A DNA stretch of 64,000 nt, taken from NCBI RefSeq assembly GCF_963675305.1, contig NZ_OY776147.1:2604001-2668000 (forward strand), read 5' to 3'. The notes under the pieces are model-generated. The model saw nothing but the letters and a program-made list of their open reading frames with translations. It had not been told where the DNA came from and searched no databases. Source of the DNA: an uncultured Hyphomonas sp. Lineage in GTDB: Bacteria; Pseudomonadota; Alphaproteobacteria; Caulobacterales; Hyphomonadaceae. Position numbers and translations under genes: made by a program. The stretch's first letter is position 1. Each line of letters begins with the position of its first letter. This document shows positions 26,023-34,227 of this stretch, piece by piece.

Positions 26023-26316
26023 ATGGCAACTGCAACGAAGAAACCGGCTGCAAAAAAACCGGCGGCAAAAAAGCCAGCCGTGAAAAAGCCGGTCGCAAAA
26101 AAACCGGCTGCTAAGGCTGCGACAGCGACGAAAACTGCTGCCGCCAAAAAGCCAGCTGCAAAGAAACCTGCTGCTGCGAAGAAGCCGGTTGCGAAAAAGC
26201 CTGCTGCAAAGCCGGCCGTGAAGAAAGCTGCTCCGAAAGCTGCCAAGCCTGCTGCAAAGAAGCCGGCTGCCGCCAAGAAGCCCGCTGCGAAGAAACCGGC
26301 TGCGAAGAAAAAGTAA
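26023..26316 (+). CDS. Histone H1-like Lys/Ala/Pro repeat protein
   Basis: A 97-residue highly basic protein built of degenerate repeats of the type KKPAA (for example KKPAAKKPAAKKPAV), almost entirely Lys, Ala, Pro, Val and Thr. It resembles the C-terminal tail of histone H1 and bacterial H1-like DNA-binding proteins such as AlgP/HctB, so non-specific DNA compaction is inferred. An ACAGGAG binding site precedes the ATG and a strong intrinsic terminator follows, showing a single-gene unit. Its repeats are prone to slippage, so length probably varies between strains. Confidence 0.85.
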   Translation: MATATKKPAAKKPAAKKPAVKKPVAKKPAAKAATATKTAAAKKPAAKKPAAAKKPVAKKPAAKPAVKKAAPKAAKPAAKKPAAAKKPAAKKPAAKKK

Positions 26317-26338
26317 GCCGGACAATAAAGTTCCAGGA

Positions 26339-26371
26339 AAAGCGGACGCGGGAAACCACGTCCGCTTTTTT
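26339..26371 (+). terminator. Intrinsic terminator of the histone-like gene
   Basis: AGCGGACG (26341-26348) pairs with CGTCCGCT (26359-26366) around a 10-base loop and runs into six T residues. Flanking A residues on the left extend the stem. It lies between convergent genes and could serve the barrel gene weakly on the other strand. Confidence 0.85.
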
Positions 26372-26398
26372 ATTGCCGGAAGGTCAGCGAAGGCGCGC

Positions 26399-27007
26399 TC
26401 AGAAACGGTGCTTCAGGCCGATCTGGAATCCTTCGACATCATCATCCATCGTGCCTTGCTCCGCATAGTAATTATAACCACCGGTCAGGCTGGTCGACTC
26501 CGTGAGCGAGACCTCTGCCCCCAGGCTGCCGGCGAAGCCGTACCCACTCGGTGAGCTGGAGATTGTGATGCCGTCTCCAAAGTCCGGACTGGAACCGGTT
26601 TGCTGCGTCACATCGTATTTGTAATGTGAGACCCCGGCCTTGCCGACAAGACGGATACGATCAGTCACCGGCAAATGGCCAACGCCCATCAGATCAATGC
26701 GATGCGTGAGGTCTGCCGACGTCCGGAAGGCCGGGAGGGTGACGGTATTGCCATTGACGTCATACGTGCCCCCCGGTGAGAATGTCCCGTCCCCGTCAAT
26801 ACCGGTGGCTGCGGTCACCTCGGCACCAAAATAGCGGTTGAAGTCGTAACCGCCCGTCAGGCCCAGCGCCTGATATTCATTTTGACCATCGGTCTCCTGC
26901 AAACGCTCATAGCTCAGTCCGGCATACCAGCCGGACTCATCCGAGCCTTCGGCATAAGCGCACGGAATGACGGCCGCAGCCGCCAGAAGAAAGGTGAAAG
27001 TTCGCAT
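26399..27007 (-). CDS. Outer-membrane beta-barrel protein (OmpA-like porin family)
   Basis: A 202-residue secreted protein with a signal peptide (residues 1-19, cut after AYA) and alternating hydrophobic strands typical of an eight-stranded OMP_b-brl barrel: GWYAGLSYERL, ALGLTGGYDF, IRLVGKAGVSHY, GFAGSLGAEV, TGGYNYYAE. It ends in FQIGLKHRF, with the C-terminal aromatic residue recognised by the Bam machinery. No function beyond a surface barrel can be assigned. Confidence 0.85.
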   Translation of the reverse strand: MRTFTFLLAAAAVIPCAYAEGSDESGWYAGLSYERLQETDGQNEYQALGLTGGYDFNRYFGAEVTAATGIDGDGTFSPGGTYDVNGNTVTLPAFRTSADLTHRIDLMGVGHLPVTDRIRLVGKAGVSHYKYDVTQQTGSSPDFGDGITISSSPSGYGFAGSLGAEVSLTESTSLTGGYNYYAEQGTMDDDVEGFQIGLKHRF

Positions 27008-27120
27008 CCAGGTATCCTTTCAAAGTGTTGGATACCTGTTCCTTCAGATTTATTTCGTATCAACCTCAAGTTAAACGAGAGTCATGACGCAGAATTCACG
27101 CGAACCTGCCGTAACGGCAC

Positions 27121-27579
27121 TTATTCCTGCAGGTCCTGCCATTGCGTGTCGGCCTTTTCGATGAAGCCCGGAATATCTGCATTCCACTTCTTCTGGATGC
27201 CGGCATTGTAGTTCAGGTAGAGCTTCCCATCGACGATCTTCCAGTATTTCGCATCGCCCTTGGCATATTTGCCGTCGGCCATGGCCCAGGCGCAATAGCC
27301 GCCATATTGCGGCGCATAGGCGGCGGGATCTGCAAGGAAGGCGTCGCGGTTTGCGGCTGATGCAAACTGGAAGGTGGCGCCATTGTATTCGGTGGAGAAC
27401 TCCTTGGAGCCCTTCACCGGCTGCCCATCCGTAAAATAGGCCACAGGATCATAGCCCTGAAGCGCGGTGTTCGAGAACCGGCCGGTATAGACGGCCGGCT
27501 CGGCCTGGGCCGTTGGCACAAGGACAGTCACAGGTGCAGCGGCCAGAAAGGCTGCCAGGAAAAGAGGACGGAGTTTCAT
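27121..27579 (-). CDS. YHS-domain exported protein
   Basis: A 152-residue periplasmic protein: signal peptide over residues 1-26 (cut after AQA) and a YHS domain (about residues 38-105, LQGYDPVAYFTDG to YGGYCAWAMADGK). YHS domains are linked to metal binding or handling, but the role of this stand-alone exported form is not established. It lies 71 bases after the DoxX-like gene on the same strand, so the two probably form one unit facing the divergent LysR gene. Confidence 0.88.
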   Translation of the reverse strand: MKLRPLFLAAFLAAAPVTVLVPTAQAEPAVYTGRFSNTALQGYDPVAYFTDGQPVKGSKEFSTEYNGATFQFASAANRDAFLADPAAYAPQYGGYCAWAMADGKYAKGDAKYWKIVDGKLYLNYNAGIQKKWNADIPGFIEKADTQWQDLQE

Positions 27580-27650
27580 CGGTAGAGATCCTTTCAGAAA
27601 AAGACGCCGGCCGCCAGCGAGGGGTGAGGCATGGCGGCCGGCATAAAGCC

Positions 27651-28172
27651 TCAGGCAACAGCGTGCCGGGCTTCGGAACGGAGGGCGGTTTCAGCAGGCG
27701 GCACCAGCACGTCCCGGATACCGGACAATATGGCGAAAAGGGTTTTGCGGCGGGCGATGAGCATGGCAATCGAGCTGAGCCAGACCGTCACCGCCATGAC
27801 GAACAGGCCGCCACCATCATTGTTCGGATCGATGCCGAGCGGCGTCCAGAGATGGAAGTTCACCGCGCCGGTCATGACAGCCACCGCGATCAGCGCGCCG
27901 AGCGTCTGCAGGCGGCGAAACGCCGGGAACAGGCCAAGCAGAAGCAGTGTTGCGGCCAGCAATTCCGCCGTGCCGATTACATACTGGCTGAAAAGGCCGG
28001 TCTGCGCGAACAGGCCCGGCGCGCCGAGACTGGTGGCCCAGGCATCGAGCCGGCCGAAAATCACCTGTGTCTCAATGGCGTTCGTATACTTGAACCGAAG
28101 GCTGTCGAGGAACACCGCCGAGGCAACAAGGCTGTAGGCGATGGGGGCATATCTCTTCATTCGCGTAATCAT
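27651..28172 (-). CDS. DoxX-like (DUF417-type) four-helix membrane protein
   Basis: A 173-residue inner-membrane protein with four hydrophobic helices, resembling the DoxX/DUF417 group (RFKYTNAIETQVIFGRLDAW then QYVIGTAELLAATLLL). ATG 28172 has a GGGAG site eight bases before it; the frame runs open upstream to 28433 into the promoter of the divergent gene and is not used. It is paired with the YHS gene and faces a LysR regulator that probably controls both. Confidence 0.8.
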   Translation of the reverse strand: MITRMKRYAPIAYSLVASAVFLDSLRFKYTNAIETQVIFGRLDAWATSLGAPGLFAQTGLFSQYVIGTAELLAATLLLLGLFPAFRRLQTLGALIAVAVMTGAVNFHLWTPLGIDPNNDGGGLFVMAVTVWLSSIAMLIARRKTLFAILSGIRDVLVPPAETALRSEARHAVA

Positions 28173-28322
28173 GGTGGCGTCTCCCTTTGCGCGGTGTGTC
28201 TCACAACGCCCCGCACACGGGCAAAGCAAACGCGTGTGAGGATCGCTCACGGATTCGTGGGCGGTGCGAGAGCGGAGAAATGCGTGCGCCCCCTCGCGCA
28301 AGGCCGCCCCCTTCCCTACATT

Positions 28323-28339
28323 CATGCAGATTCTGCATG
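28323..28339. promoter_or_regulatory. 17-bp perfect palindrome, likely LysR operator
   Basis: CATGCAGATTCTGCATG is a perfect palindrome around its central T and includes the LysR-type T-N11-A spacing (28325 and 28337). It ends at the ribosome-binding site of the lysR gene (28351), so binding would repress the regulator itself and could activate the divergent DoxX-YHS genes. Confidence 0.65.
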
Positions 28340-28350
28340 GGGGCTTTGAA

Positions 28351-29244
28351 ATGGACCGGATCGATGCAATGCGCCTGTTCGTCCGTGTGGCGGATGCCGG
28401 CAGCTTTTCCCGCGCCGCCGCCGATCTCGGCATCGGACAACCGACCGTTTCGCGGCGGATCCAGGATCTGGAGTCCCAGCTGGATGCGATGCTGTTCCTC
28501 AGAACAACGCGCGCACTGAGCCTGACCGAAGCGGGCGAGCGTTTCTATCGCCGCGCGGTCGACATCCTCGCCGAATATGATGAAGCCGAGGCAGAGGCCC
28601 GAGGCCTGGAGCATGAGCCGGTTGGCCTGCTGCGCATTTCGTGTTCGCACTCCTTCGCGCGCCGCGTTATCGCACCGGAGATTGCCAGCTTCATGCGCAT
28701 CTATCCGCATGTGAAGTTCGACGTCATCGGCGATGACTTCCTCACCGACATTGTCGGCGAAGGCGTCGATCTTGCTTTCCGGCTTGGCGAGCTCACGGAT
28801 TCCAGCCTGATGGCCAAGAAGATGGTAGACGCGCCGCGCGCCTTGTGGGCCTCGCCTGCCTATCTGGAACGCAAGGGCACGCCGCAGGTGCCATCCGATC
28901 TCGAAAAGCACGATGCGCTCATTTTCCGCCACACCCGGTCGACCATCTGGACACTGACCAATGGCAGCCAGAAGGAAGACGTCACCGTCGACGGGCCGTT
29001 CCGGGCCTCCGGAGGGGAGATCCTGCAACAGGCTGCAGAAGACGGGCTCGGCATCCTGCTGGCGCCGGGCTGGCTGGTGTCAGACTGCCTTGGCACGAAC
29101 AAGCTGGTTCGCGTCCTGCCGGACTGGAATGCACAAAGCCTGTCGATCCACGCCGTCTGGGCCGCAGGCAAGCTGCGCGGCAAAGCGAAACTGTTTGCTG
29201 ACCACCTCGCCGAAGCGCTGAAGGCCAAGACGCAGATCTGCTAG
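28351..29244 (+). CDS. LysR family transcriptional regulator
   Basis: A 297-residue LysR-type regulator. The N-terminal winged helix-turn-helix is clear (FVRVADAGSFSRAAADLGIGQPTVSRRIQDLE, residues about 10-41), followed by a periplasmic-binding-protein-like effector domain of the common CrgA/AaeR-like subgroup (VGLLRISCSHSFARRVIAPEI). ATG 28351 fits the domain start; the frame extends upstream without support. The palindrome at 28323-28339 overlaps its leader. The effector is unknown. Confidence 0.92.
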   Translation: MDRIDAMRLFVRVADAGSFSRAAADLGIGQPTVSRRIQDLESQLDAMLFLRTTRALSLTEAGERFYRRAVDILAEYDEAEAEARGLEHEPVGLLRISCSHSFARRVIAPEIASFMRIYPHVKFDVIGDDFLTDIVGEGVDLAFRLGELTDSSLMAKKMVDAPRALWASPAYLERKGTPQVPSDLEKHDALIFRHTRSTIWTLTNGSQKEDVTVDGPFRASGGEILQQAAEDGLGILLAPGWLVSDCLGTNKLVRVLPDWNAQSLSIHAVWAAGKLRGKAKLFADHLAEALKAKTQIC

Positions 29245-30077
29245 CCTTCGCGATAGGGCGTCGCGGGGAACACGCCGACCAGTTTCAGCATCTGCGTGAA
29301 GAAGCCGGTTTCTTCGAGCGCCAGTTGCACCGACCGCTCGTCCGGGTGGCCTTCGATTTCGGCATAGAATTGCGTCGCCGTGAAGTTGCCGCCCACCATG
29401 TAGCTTTCCAGCTTGGTCATGTTGATGCCGTTGGTCGCGAAACCGCCCAGCACCTTGAACAGGGCCGCCGGAATGTTGCGGACTTCGAACAGGAACGCGG
29501 TTTTCGCCGGGCCATCGCCAACTTCGATTTCCGACGGCTCACGCGACATGATCACGAAGCGGGTCATGTTGTGCGCAGCGTCTTCGATGTCCTCAGCGAG
29601 AATTTCGAGTCCATAAACCTCAGCGGCCAGACGCGGGGCAATCGCCGCGACAGTCCGGTCGCCGCCCTCAGCCACTTCATGAGCCGCGCCCGCCGTATCC
29701 GAGGCCGTGACCGAATCAATTCCATGCGCCCGCAGGAAATTGCGGCATTGTCCCAGTCCCATGATGTGGGAGCGGGCCTTTTTGACCTCTTCCAGCTTCA
29801 CGCCCGGCAGGGCCATCAGCTGGAAGCGGATCGGCAGATAATACTCGGCGACGATCTGCAGGCTGGTGCCCGGCAAAAGTGAGTGAATATCGCTCACCCG
29901 GCCGGCAATCGTGTTTTCGACCGGAATCATGGCCAGATCGGCCTCACCCTTCTCTACCGCGGCAAAACAGTCCTCGAATGTCCGACACGGCAGCGGTTCA
30001 AGCTCAGGATAGGCCTGATTGCAGGCAATATGGGAATTGGCCCCCGGTTCGCCCTGATATGCGATTTTTCCCGTCAT
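29241..30077 (-). CDS. pheA: Prephenate dehydratase (PheA)
   Basis: Converts prephenate to phenylpyruvate, the last specific step before transamination in phenylalanine synthesis. The N-terminal catalytic domain (residues 1-185) starts with KIAYQGEPGANSHIA and contains PVENTIAGRV and the AHNMTRFVIMSR segment with the essential Thr-Arg-Phe. A C-terminal ACT domain (about 195-270; ALFKVLGGFATNGINMTKLES) would give feedback control by phenylalanine. There is no chorismate mutase domain. Its end overlaps the end of lysR by four bases on the opposite strand. Confidence 0.95.
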   Translation of the reverse strand: MTGKIAYQGEPGANSHIACNQAYPELEPLPCRTFEDCFAAVEKGEADLAMIPVENTIAGRVSDIHSLLPGTSLQIVAEYYLPIRFQLMALPGVKLEEVKKARSHIMGLGQCRNFLRAHGIDSVTASDTAGAAHEVAEGGDRTVAAIAPRLAAEVYGLEILAEDIEDAAHNMTRFVIMSREPSEIEVGDGPAKTAFLFEVRNIPAALFKVLGGFATNGINMTKLESYMVGGNFTATQFYAEIEGHPDERSVQLALEETGFFTQMLKLVGVFPATPYREG

Positions 30078-30234
30078 TTTTCCGGCCCTTACCCCATTTT
30101 ATACTGCGTCGGATCGCCGCGACGGACAGGGGAAGCTTCCCTGTCGCGCAGCCTTTATATTGCGGGCCATCCGTTAGCGTGCCAAAAGGCGCGCGCCAAG
30201 ACTTATGACCAGACAGATTCGAAGGAAGATCCTC

Positions 30235-31062
30235 ATGGGGGAACTCGGTCTCAACAAGATCCTGGGAGCGCTGCTGGCGACTGCACTGGGCCTTTTCGGG
30301 CTCAAGACGCTTTCTGACGTGGTGTTTGCCCATGGTGGCGAAGGCCATGGGGAAGAGCACGCTGAGGCGACCTCCCTGTCGGAGCAGATGTGCGAGCAAT
30401 TCGCCTACTGCGTCGAAGTTGCTGGCGGCGGTGCCGCGGCAGCTGAAGAAGAAGAGGTGTTTGACCTCGGTGCCCTGCTCGCTGCTGCGGACGTTTCGCG
30501 CGGTGAACGTACCTTCAAGGGCCAGTGCACGACCTGCCACACGATTGACGAAGGCGGGGCCAACGGTACCGGCCCGAACCTGCATGGTGTGGTCGGCGCC
30601 GCCAAGCACCACCACGCTGATTTCAACTATTCTGCTGCGATGACCAGCCTCGGCGGCACGTGGACCTATGAAGACCTGAACCACTGGCTGGAGAATCCCA
30701 GCTCGTTTGCCCGTGGCACGTCCATGTCGTTCGCAGGCCTGCGCAAGGATCCGGACCGGATCAACGTGATCGCCTACCTCGCGTCCCAATCGCCGGATGC
30801 ACCGCCCTTCCCGGATCCGCTGCCGGCGGCCGGTGAAGACGATGGCGCAGATGCGGCAGCTGAGGGCGCTGAAGCCCCGGCAGAAGGCGAAGAGGCTGCA
30901 ATGCCGGCCGACGGCGCCATGGAAGACGCTGCCGACGCAGCCGCTGAAACCGTGACTGACGTCAGCGAAGTGGTCGTCGAAGAAGCTGACGCTGCAACGG
31001 AAACGGCTGAAGAGGCTTTTGACGAAGACGCCCCGACGCCGACGGAAGAAGAAGGCGAGTAA
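30235..31062 (+). CDS. Membrane-anchored cytochrome c (CycM-like) with acidic Ala/Glu-rich tail
   Basis: A 275-residue class I cytochrome c that may shuttle electrons from the bc1 complex to a terminal oxidase. An uncleaved N-terminal anchor (residues about 6-26) is followed by the haem motif CTTCH near residue 99 and the distal methionine in GTSMSFAGL near residue 163, as in CycM. The last 75 residues are an acidic Ala/Glu/Pro-rich extension that looks disordered. ATG 30235 has a GAAGGAAG binding site; 30205 adds ten residues without one. A 7-bp-stem hairpin near 30124-30145 lies between it and divergent pheA. Confidence 0.88.
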   Translation: MGELGLNKILGALLATALGLFGLKTLSDVVFAHGGEGHGEEHAEATSLSEQMCEQFAYCVEVAGGGAAAAEEEEVFDLGALLAAADVSRGERTFKGQCTTCHTIDEGGANGTGPNLHGVVGAAKHHHADFNYSAAMTSLGGTWTYEDLNHWLENPSSFARGTSMSFAGLRKDPDRINVIAYLASQSPDAPPFPDPLPAAGEDDGADAAAEGAEAPAEGEEAAMPADGAMEDAADAAAETVTDVSEVVVEEADAATETAEEAFDEDAPTPTEEEGE

Positions 31063-31065
31063 GGC

Positions 31066-31914
31066 TCAGGCGCCGGTCTTCCAGGCCGGCTCCCGTCCCT
31101 TCAAAGCAGATACTTGTATACGCCGGGCCCCTCTGGGCTCGGCGTAATACTTTGCGATCCGGGTAATTGCCTCTTCGAGCGGCTCGTGGGCAACGGCCAT
31201 ATGCCAGGCATTGGCATGCAACAAGTGACCGGCATCGGTCATGATGCCGACATGGCCTTTCCAGAAAACCAGATCGCCGCGCTGCAAAGCGCCGGGCGCC
31301 TGCCAGTCGGCAATCGCCTCGCCCACCCAGGCGAACTGCATGTCGCTGTCGCGCGGCAGGAGCACGCCAGCCGACTCGAAGGCCTGCTGGGTGAGGCCCG
31401 TGCAATCTATGCCAAGCCCTGACCGTCCGCCCCACAAATAGGGTGTGCCGAGGTAGCGTTGCGCGATGCCCGCAGGATCCGCGTCAGGCATACCCAGTTC
31501 TGCGATGTGGCGATGGTGCACCCAGCCGGCATCCTGGCAGTGCCGCCAGTCCCCTTCTTCGGCAAAGACGCTGACGCTTGCACCGAGGCTCAGCGTCAGC
31601 CGGGGCGGCGATTTCAGGTCCGGCGCGGCATAGGCATGGGTGTGCGGCGCGATAATCCGGTGGGTTGGCATCAGCAAGCGCTCGGACAGCCCGGCCAGCG
31701 GCACCCAGCCGACATAGCGGTCGCGCTGGCATTGCACGAGCGCGAAACCGTGCTGTTCCTCAAACACGTCCAAAATCTCGCCGAACAGGGCTTCTGTCGC
31801 GAGCCGCGCATCGGGCAAAGGGCCCTCCCGGACGGGAACCGCCCCTGCCCGGACCTGCACAGGACGGGCCGGCCTGTCCGGCGGTGTCAGTCGCGTATCA
31901 TTGTATTCAGGCAT
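31066..31914 (-). CDS. NlpC/P60 (C40) family peptidase
   Basis: A 282-residue peptidoglycan or murein-peptide hydrolase. Residues 35-150 contain SH3-like segments and the C-terminal 120 residues form the NlpC/P60 domain: GTPYLWGGRSGLGIDCTGL with the catalytic Cys, GDLVFWKGHVGIM with the catalytic His, and LLHANAW. No signal peptide is visible, so cytoplasmic recycling of muropeptides is possible. The MarR-type gene lies 21 bases upstream on the same strand. Confidence 0.9.
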   Translation of the reverse strand: MPEYNDTRLTPPDRPARPVQVRAGAVPVREGPLPDARLATEALFGEILDVFEEQHGFALVQCQRDRYVGWVPLAGLSERLLMPTHRIIAPHTHAYAAPDLKSPPRLTLSLGASVSVFAEEGDWRHCQDAGWVHHRHIAELGMPDADPAGIAQRYLGTPYLWGGRSGLGIDCTGLTQQAFESAGVLLPRDSDMQFAWVGEAIADWQAPGALQRGDLVFWKGHVGIMTDAGHLLHANAWHMAVAHEPLEEAITRIAKYYAEPRGARRIQVSALKGREPAWKTGA

Positions 31915-31935
31915 GAGGCGCCCCGCAGCGTTGTC

Positions 31936-32331
31936 CTACGCTGCCGAAGCCTTGCGTGCTTTCGGGCTGGCGGCAGCGGTCTGATCCTTGCCGGAAGCTG
32001 CGGCAAGAACAAGGCCGGCAAATTGGCGAAGATATGTCATCCCGGCCGGCCGGCGTTCCAGGAAGATGTTCCGCAGGTCCGCCTCGTCACGCACGCGCTT
32101 GATGAAATCGAGGCGTTCCAGCGCATCCAGAGCGCGGGTCACGGCCGGCTTGGCGATATTCAGCTGCTCGGCCAAGCCGCGGACCGTGTGCGGCCCCGGC
32201 ATGAGGGCAATGGTCATCAGGATGGCTTGCTGGCGGGCCGTCAGGTCCGGCGCATCGGAGCGAACCGAAGCGGTGACAGCCCGGCGCCAGAGTTCAAGGC
32301 CTTCGCGCTCTGACAATTGCATCCGGTTCAT
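31936..32331 (-). CDS. MarR-type winged-helix transcriptional regulator
   Basis: A 131-residue regulator with the MarR winged helix (LTARQQAILMTIALMPGPHTVRGLAEQLNIAKPAVTRALDALERLDFI, about residues 30-80) and a basic wing (RVRDEADLRNIFLE). The Ala/Lys-rich C-terminal tail ends in KARKASAA. It probably shares a transcript with the NlpC/P60 gene and is divergent from the Zur-like gene. Its target is unknown. Confidence 0.85.
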   Translation of the reverse strand: MNRMQLSEREGLELWRRAVTASVRSDAPDLTARQQAILMTIALMPGPHTVRGLAEQLNIAKPAVTRALDALERLDFIKRVRDEADLRNIFLERRPAGMTYLRQFAGLVLAAASGKDQTAAASPKARKASAA

Positions 32332-32455
32332 CCCCTTGGATTTTCGTCTTTCGCAGGAATCTCAGGTGATTTGCGGACTCCGTCCAGTCCTTCAGTGGCC
32401 GGCAAGACAGTGCTTACCCCTTCACATTGTGGACAAAACACACGACATTGGCCTC

Positions 32456-32941
32456 ATGAGCGCCACCGACAGCCACACGCACCTTCACGCGAACACGCCC
32501 TGCAGCCCGCAGGATGTCGACGCCTTCCTGAACGAGGCCGAAACCCTGGTTGCCCGCCAGGGCCAGCGGATGACGAAAATCCGCCGCAAGGTCCTGCGCC
32601 TGCTGCTGGAAAGCACTGAGCCGGCCAAGGCTTACGACCTCCTGGCCAATCTCGATGGCGAAGGCTCCGCAAAGCCGCCAACCATCTATCGCGCGCTCGA
32701 TTTCCTGCAGGAGACGGGCCTCGCCCACAAGATCGAGAGCCTCAACGCCTATGTTGCCTGCGGCCATGCCAGCCATCGCCACTCCGCCGTGTTCCTGATC
32801 TGCGATAAATGCCATGGCGCAGAAGAACTTCACGCCGAAGCCACCAGCGAGGCCCTGAAGGCCGAAACGGAAGCCGCAGGCTTCCATATGTCCCGCGCCG
32901 TCGTGGAAGTGCGCGGCACCTGCCGGGAATGTGCTGCGTGA
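32456..32941 (+). CDS. Fur family regulator, probably Zur
   Basis: A 161-residue metalloregulator of the Fur family. The winged helix is at about residues 35-85 (RRKVLRLLLESTEPAKAYDLLANL then PPTIYRALDFLQETGLAHKI). Metal-site motifs follow: ACGHASHRHS, ICDKCHGAEEL and the C-terminal CRECAA, which provide two CxxC pairs for a structural zinc as in Zur. The TGA overlaps the GTG start of the thioesterase gene (GTGA). The zinc-specific assignment rests on motif pattern and is less certain than the family. Confidence 0.87.
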   Translation: MSATDSHTHLHANTPCSPQDVDAFLNEAETLVARQGQRMTKIRRKVLRLLLESTEPAKAYDLLANLDGEGSAKPPTIYRALDFLQETGLAHKIESLNAYVACGHASHRHSAVFLICDKCHGAEELHAEATSEALKAETEAAGFHMSRAVVEVRGTCRECAA

Positions 32942-33861
32942 AGACTCTCTGGCGGGGAAGCTGCAATCAGTGGGATTGCGACGAGATGGGGCACATGAAT
33001 GTGCGCGTCTATGTCGAGAAGCAATTGGAAGGCCTTGCGGTCTTTGCCCATGCGCTCGGCATGCCGCATGCATTCCGTCAGAATTCACCTTCGACCATTG
33101 TGCCGGTGGACCAGCATATCCGCTTCGTCCGCGAAGTCCTGCCTGGCCGACCGCTGACCATGCATGGCTGCCTGATCGAAGTGGGCGAGTCAGACGCACT
33201 CGTCTATCAGGAACTGCGCCACGCCGACGGCCAGCTGGCCGCCGCCTTCCGGACGCGGATCATGCATATCGACACGGCAGGCCGTGAGCCGTTTCCATGG
33301 GGCAAGAGCGTTCGGGCCGCCATGGCGGACGACATGGATACACCGCCCGAAGAAGCCGCGCCGCGTTCCATCGACCCGGATGCGCCGGGCCTGGCTTTTA
33401 AAGATATTTCCATCGAGACGCCGCGCGATCTGGGCATTGCCTGTATCGGCATGGGTTCGGTGCCGCCGCAGCACCTGGACGTACACGGACGGATGGCACC
33501 GTACTGGATCATTGGCCGGGTCTCGGATTCTGTTCCGAACCTTCTGCACGGCTGGCGCAAGAAGGTCGCCGCGGCCGCCGGAGACCTGCGCATGGGCGCG
33601 GCCGTGCTGGAATACCGGCTCAAGTACCACCGGATGCCGGAAGCCGGCGACCTGTTCGAAGTCTATACCGGTCTCGGCGGCGTTCAGGGCAAGACCCACA
33701 GTCTGTTCCACTGGATGATGGACCCGGTATCCGGACAAGCCTGGGCAACCAGCCAGGCCACCGCCATCACGCTGGACCTCGATGCCCGCAAAGCGATCCC
33801 CGCCCCGGCGGCGGCAATCGAGGAACTCGAACGTCTCGCCCCGAAGGGCCTATCCATCTAG
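32938..33861 (+). CDS. Double hot-dog acyl-CoA thioesterase family protein
   Basis: A 307-residue protein with two tandem hot-dog domains. The first opens with WRGSCNQWDCDEMGHMNVRVY, the catalytic-Asp thioesterase motif, and the second with PPQHLDVHGRMAPYWIIGRV. GTG 32938 is chosen because it places this motif at the N-terminus and overlaps the Zur-like stop (GTGA), implying coupled translation. Reaction: probably hydrolysis of an acyl-CoA of unknown chain. Coupling with a metal regulator is unusual. Confidence 0.82.
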   Translation: MKTLWRGSCNQWDCDEMGHMNVRVYVEKQLEGLAVFAHALGMPHAFRQNSPSTIVPVDQHIRFVREVLPGRPLTMHGCLIEVGESDALVYQELRHADGQLAAAFRTRIMHIDTAGREPFPWGKSVRAAMADDMDTPPEEAAPRSIDPDAPGLAFKDISIETPRDLGIACIGMGSVPPQHLDVHGRMAPYWIIGRVSDSVPNLLHGWRKKVAAAAGDLRMGAAVLEYRLKYHRMPEAGDLFEVYTGLGGVQGKTHSLFHWMMDPVSGQAWATSQATAITLDLDARKAIPAPAAAIEELERLAPKGLSI

Positions 33862-33879
33862 CTTCGGACGATCCCCCGC

Positions 33880-34227
33880 ATGCCGAAACTCCTGCTACAT
33901 TTCGAAGGCATCGCCGTCGCAGCAGCAGGCCTCTGGGCATATCACCATCTAGGGGCAAGCTGGATCTTGTTCGCTGCCCTGATCCTGGTGCCGGACCTCT
34001 CCATGCTCGGGTATCTGGCCGGCCCGGTATCGGGCGCACGTCTTTACAATCTCGGGCACACTTATCTGTTGCCCGGCTTGCTCTGGCTGTGCCTCAGCTT
34101 TCTCGCCCCCACAATCGCTTTGCCGGTGGCCCTGATCTGGACGATCCATATCGGCATCGACCGGGCGCTTGGCTTTGGCCTGAAATATGAGTCAGGCTTC
34201 AAGGACACCCATCTCAACAGGGTCTAG
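33880..34227 (+). CDS. DUF4260 membrane protein
   Basis: A 115-residue membrane protein with three to four helices and the DUF4260 hallmarks: LVPDLSMLGYL, YNLGHTYLLP and HIGIDRALGFGLKYESGFKDTHL. Function unknown in the family. It follows the thioesterase gene by 18 bases and converges on the aminotransferase gene, the two stops overlapping by four bases. Confidence 0.88.
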   Translation: MPKLLLHFEGIAVAAAGLWAYHHLGASWILFAALILVPDLSMLGYLAGPVSGARLYNLGHTYLLPGLLWLCLSFLAPTIALPVALIWTIHIGIDRALGFGLKYESGFKDTHLNRV

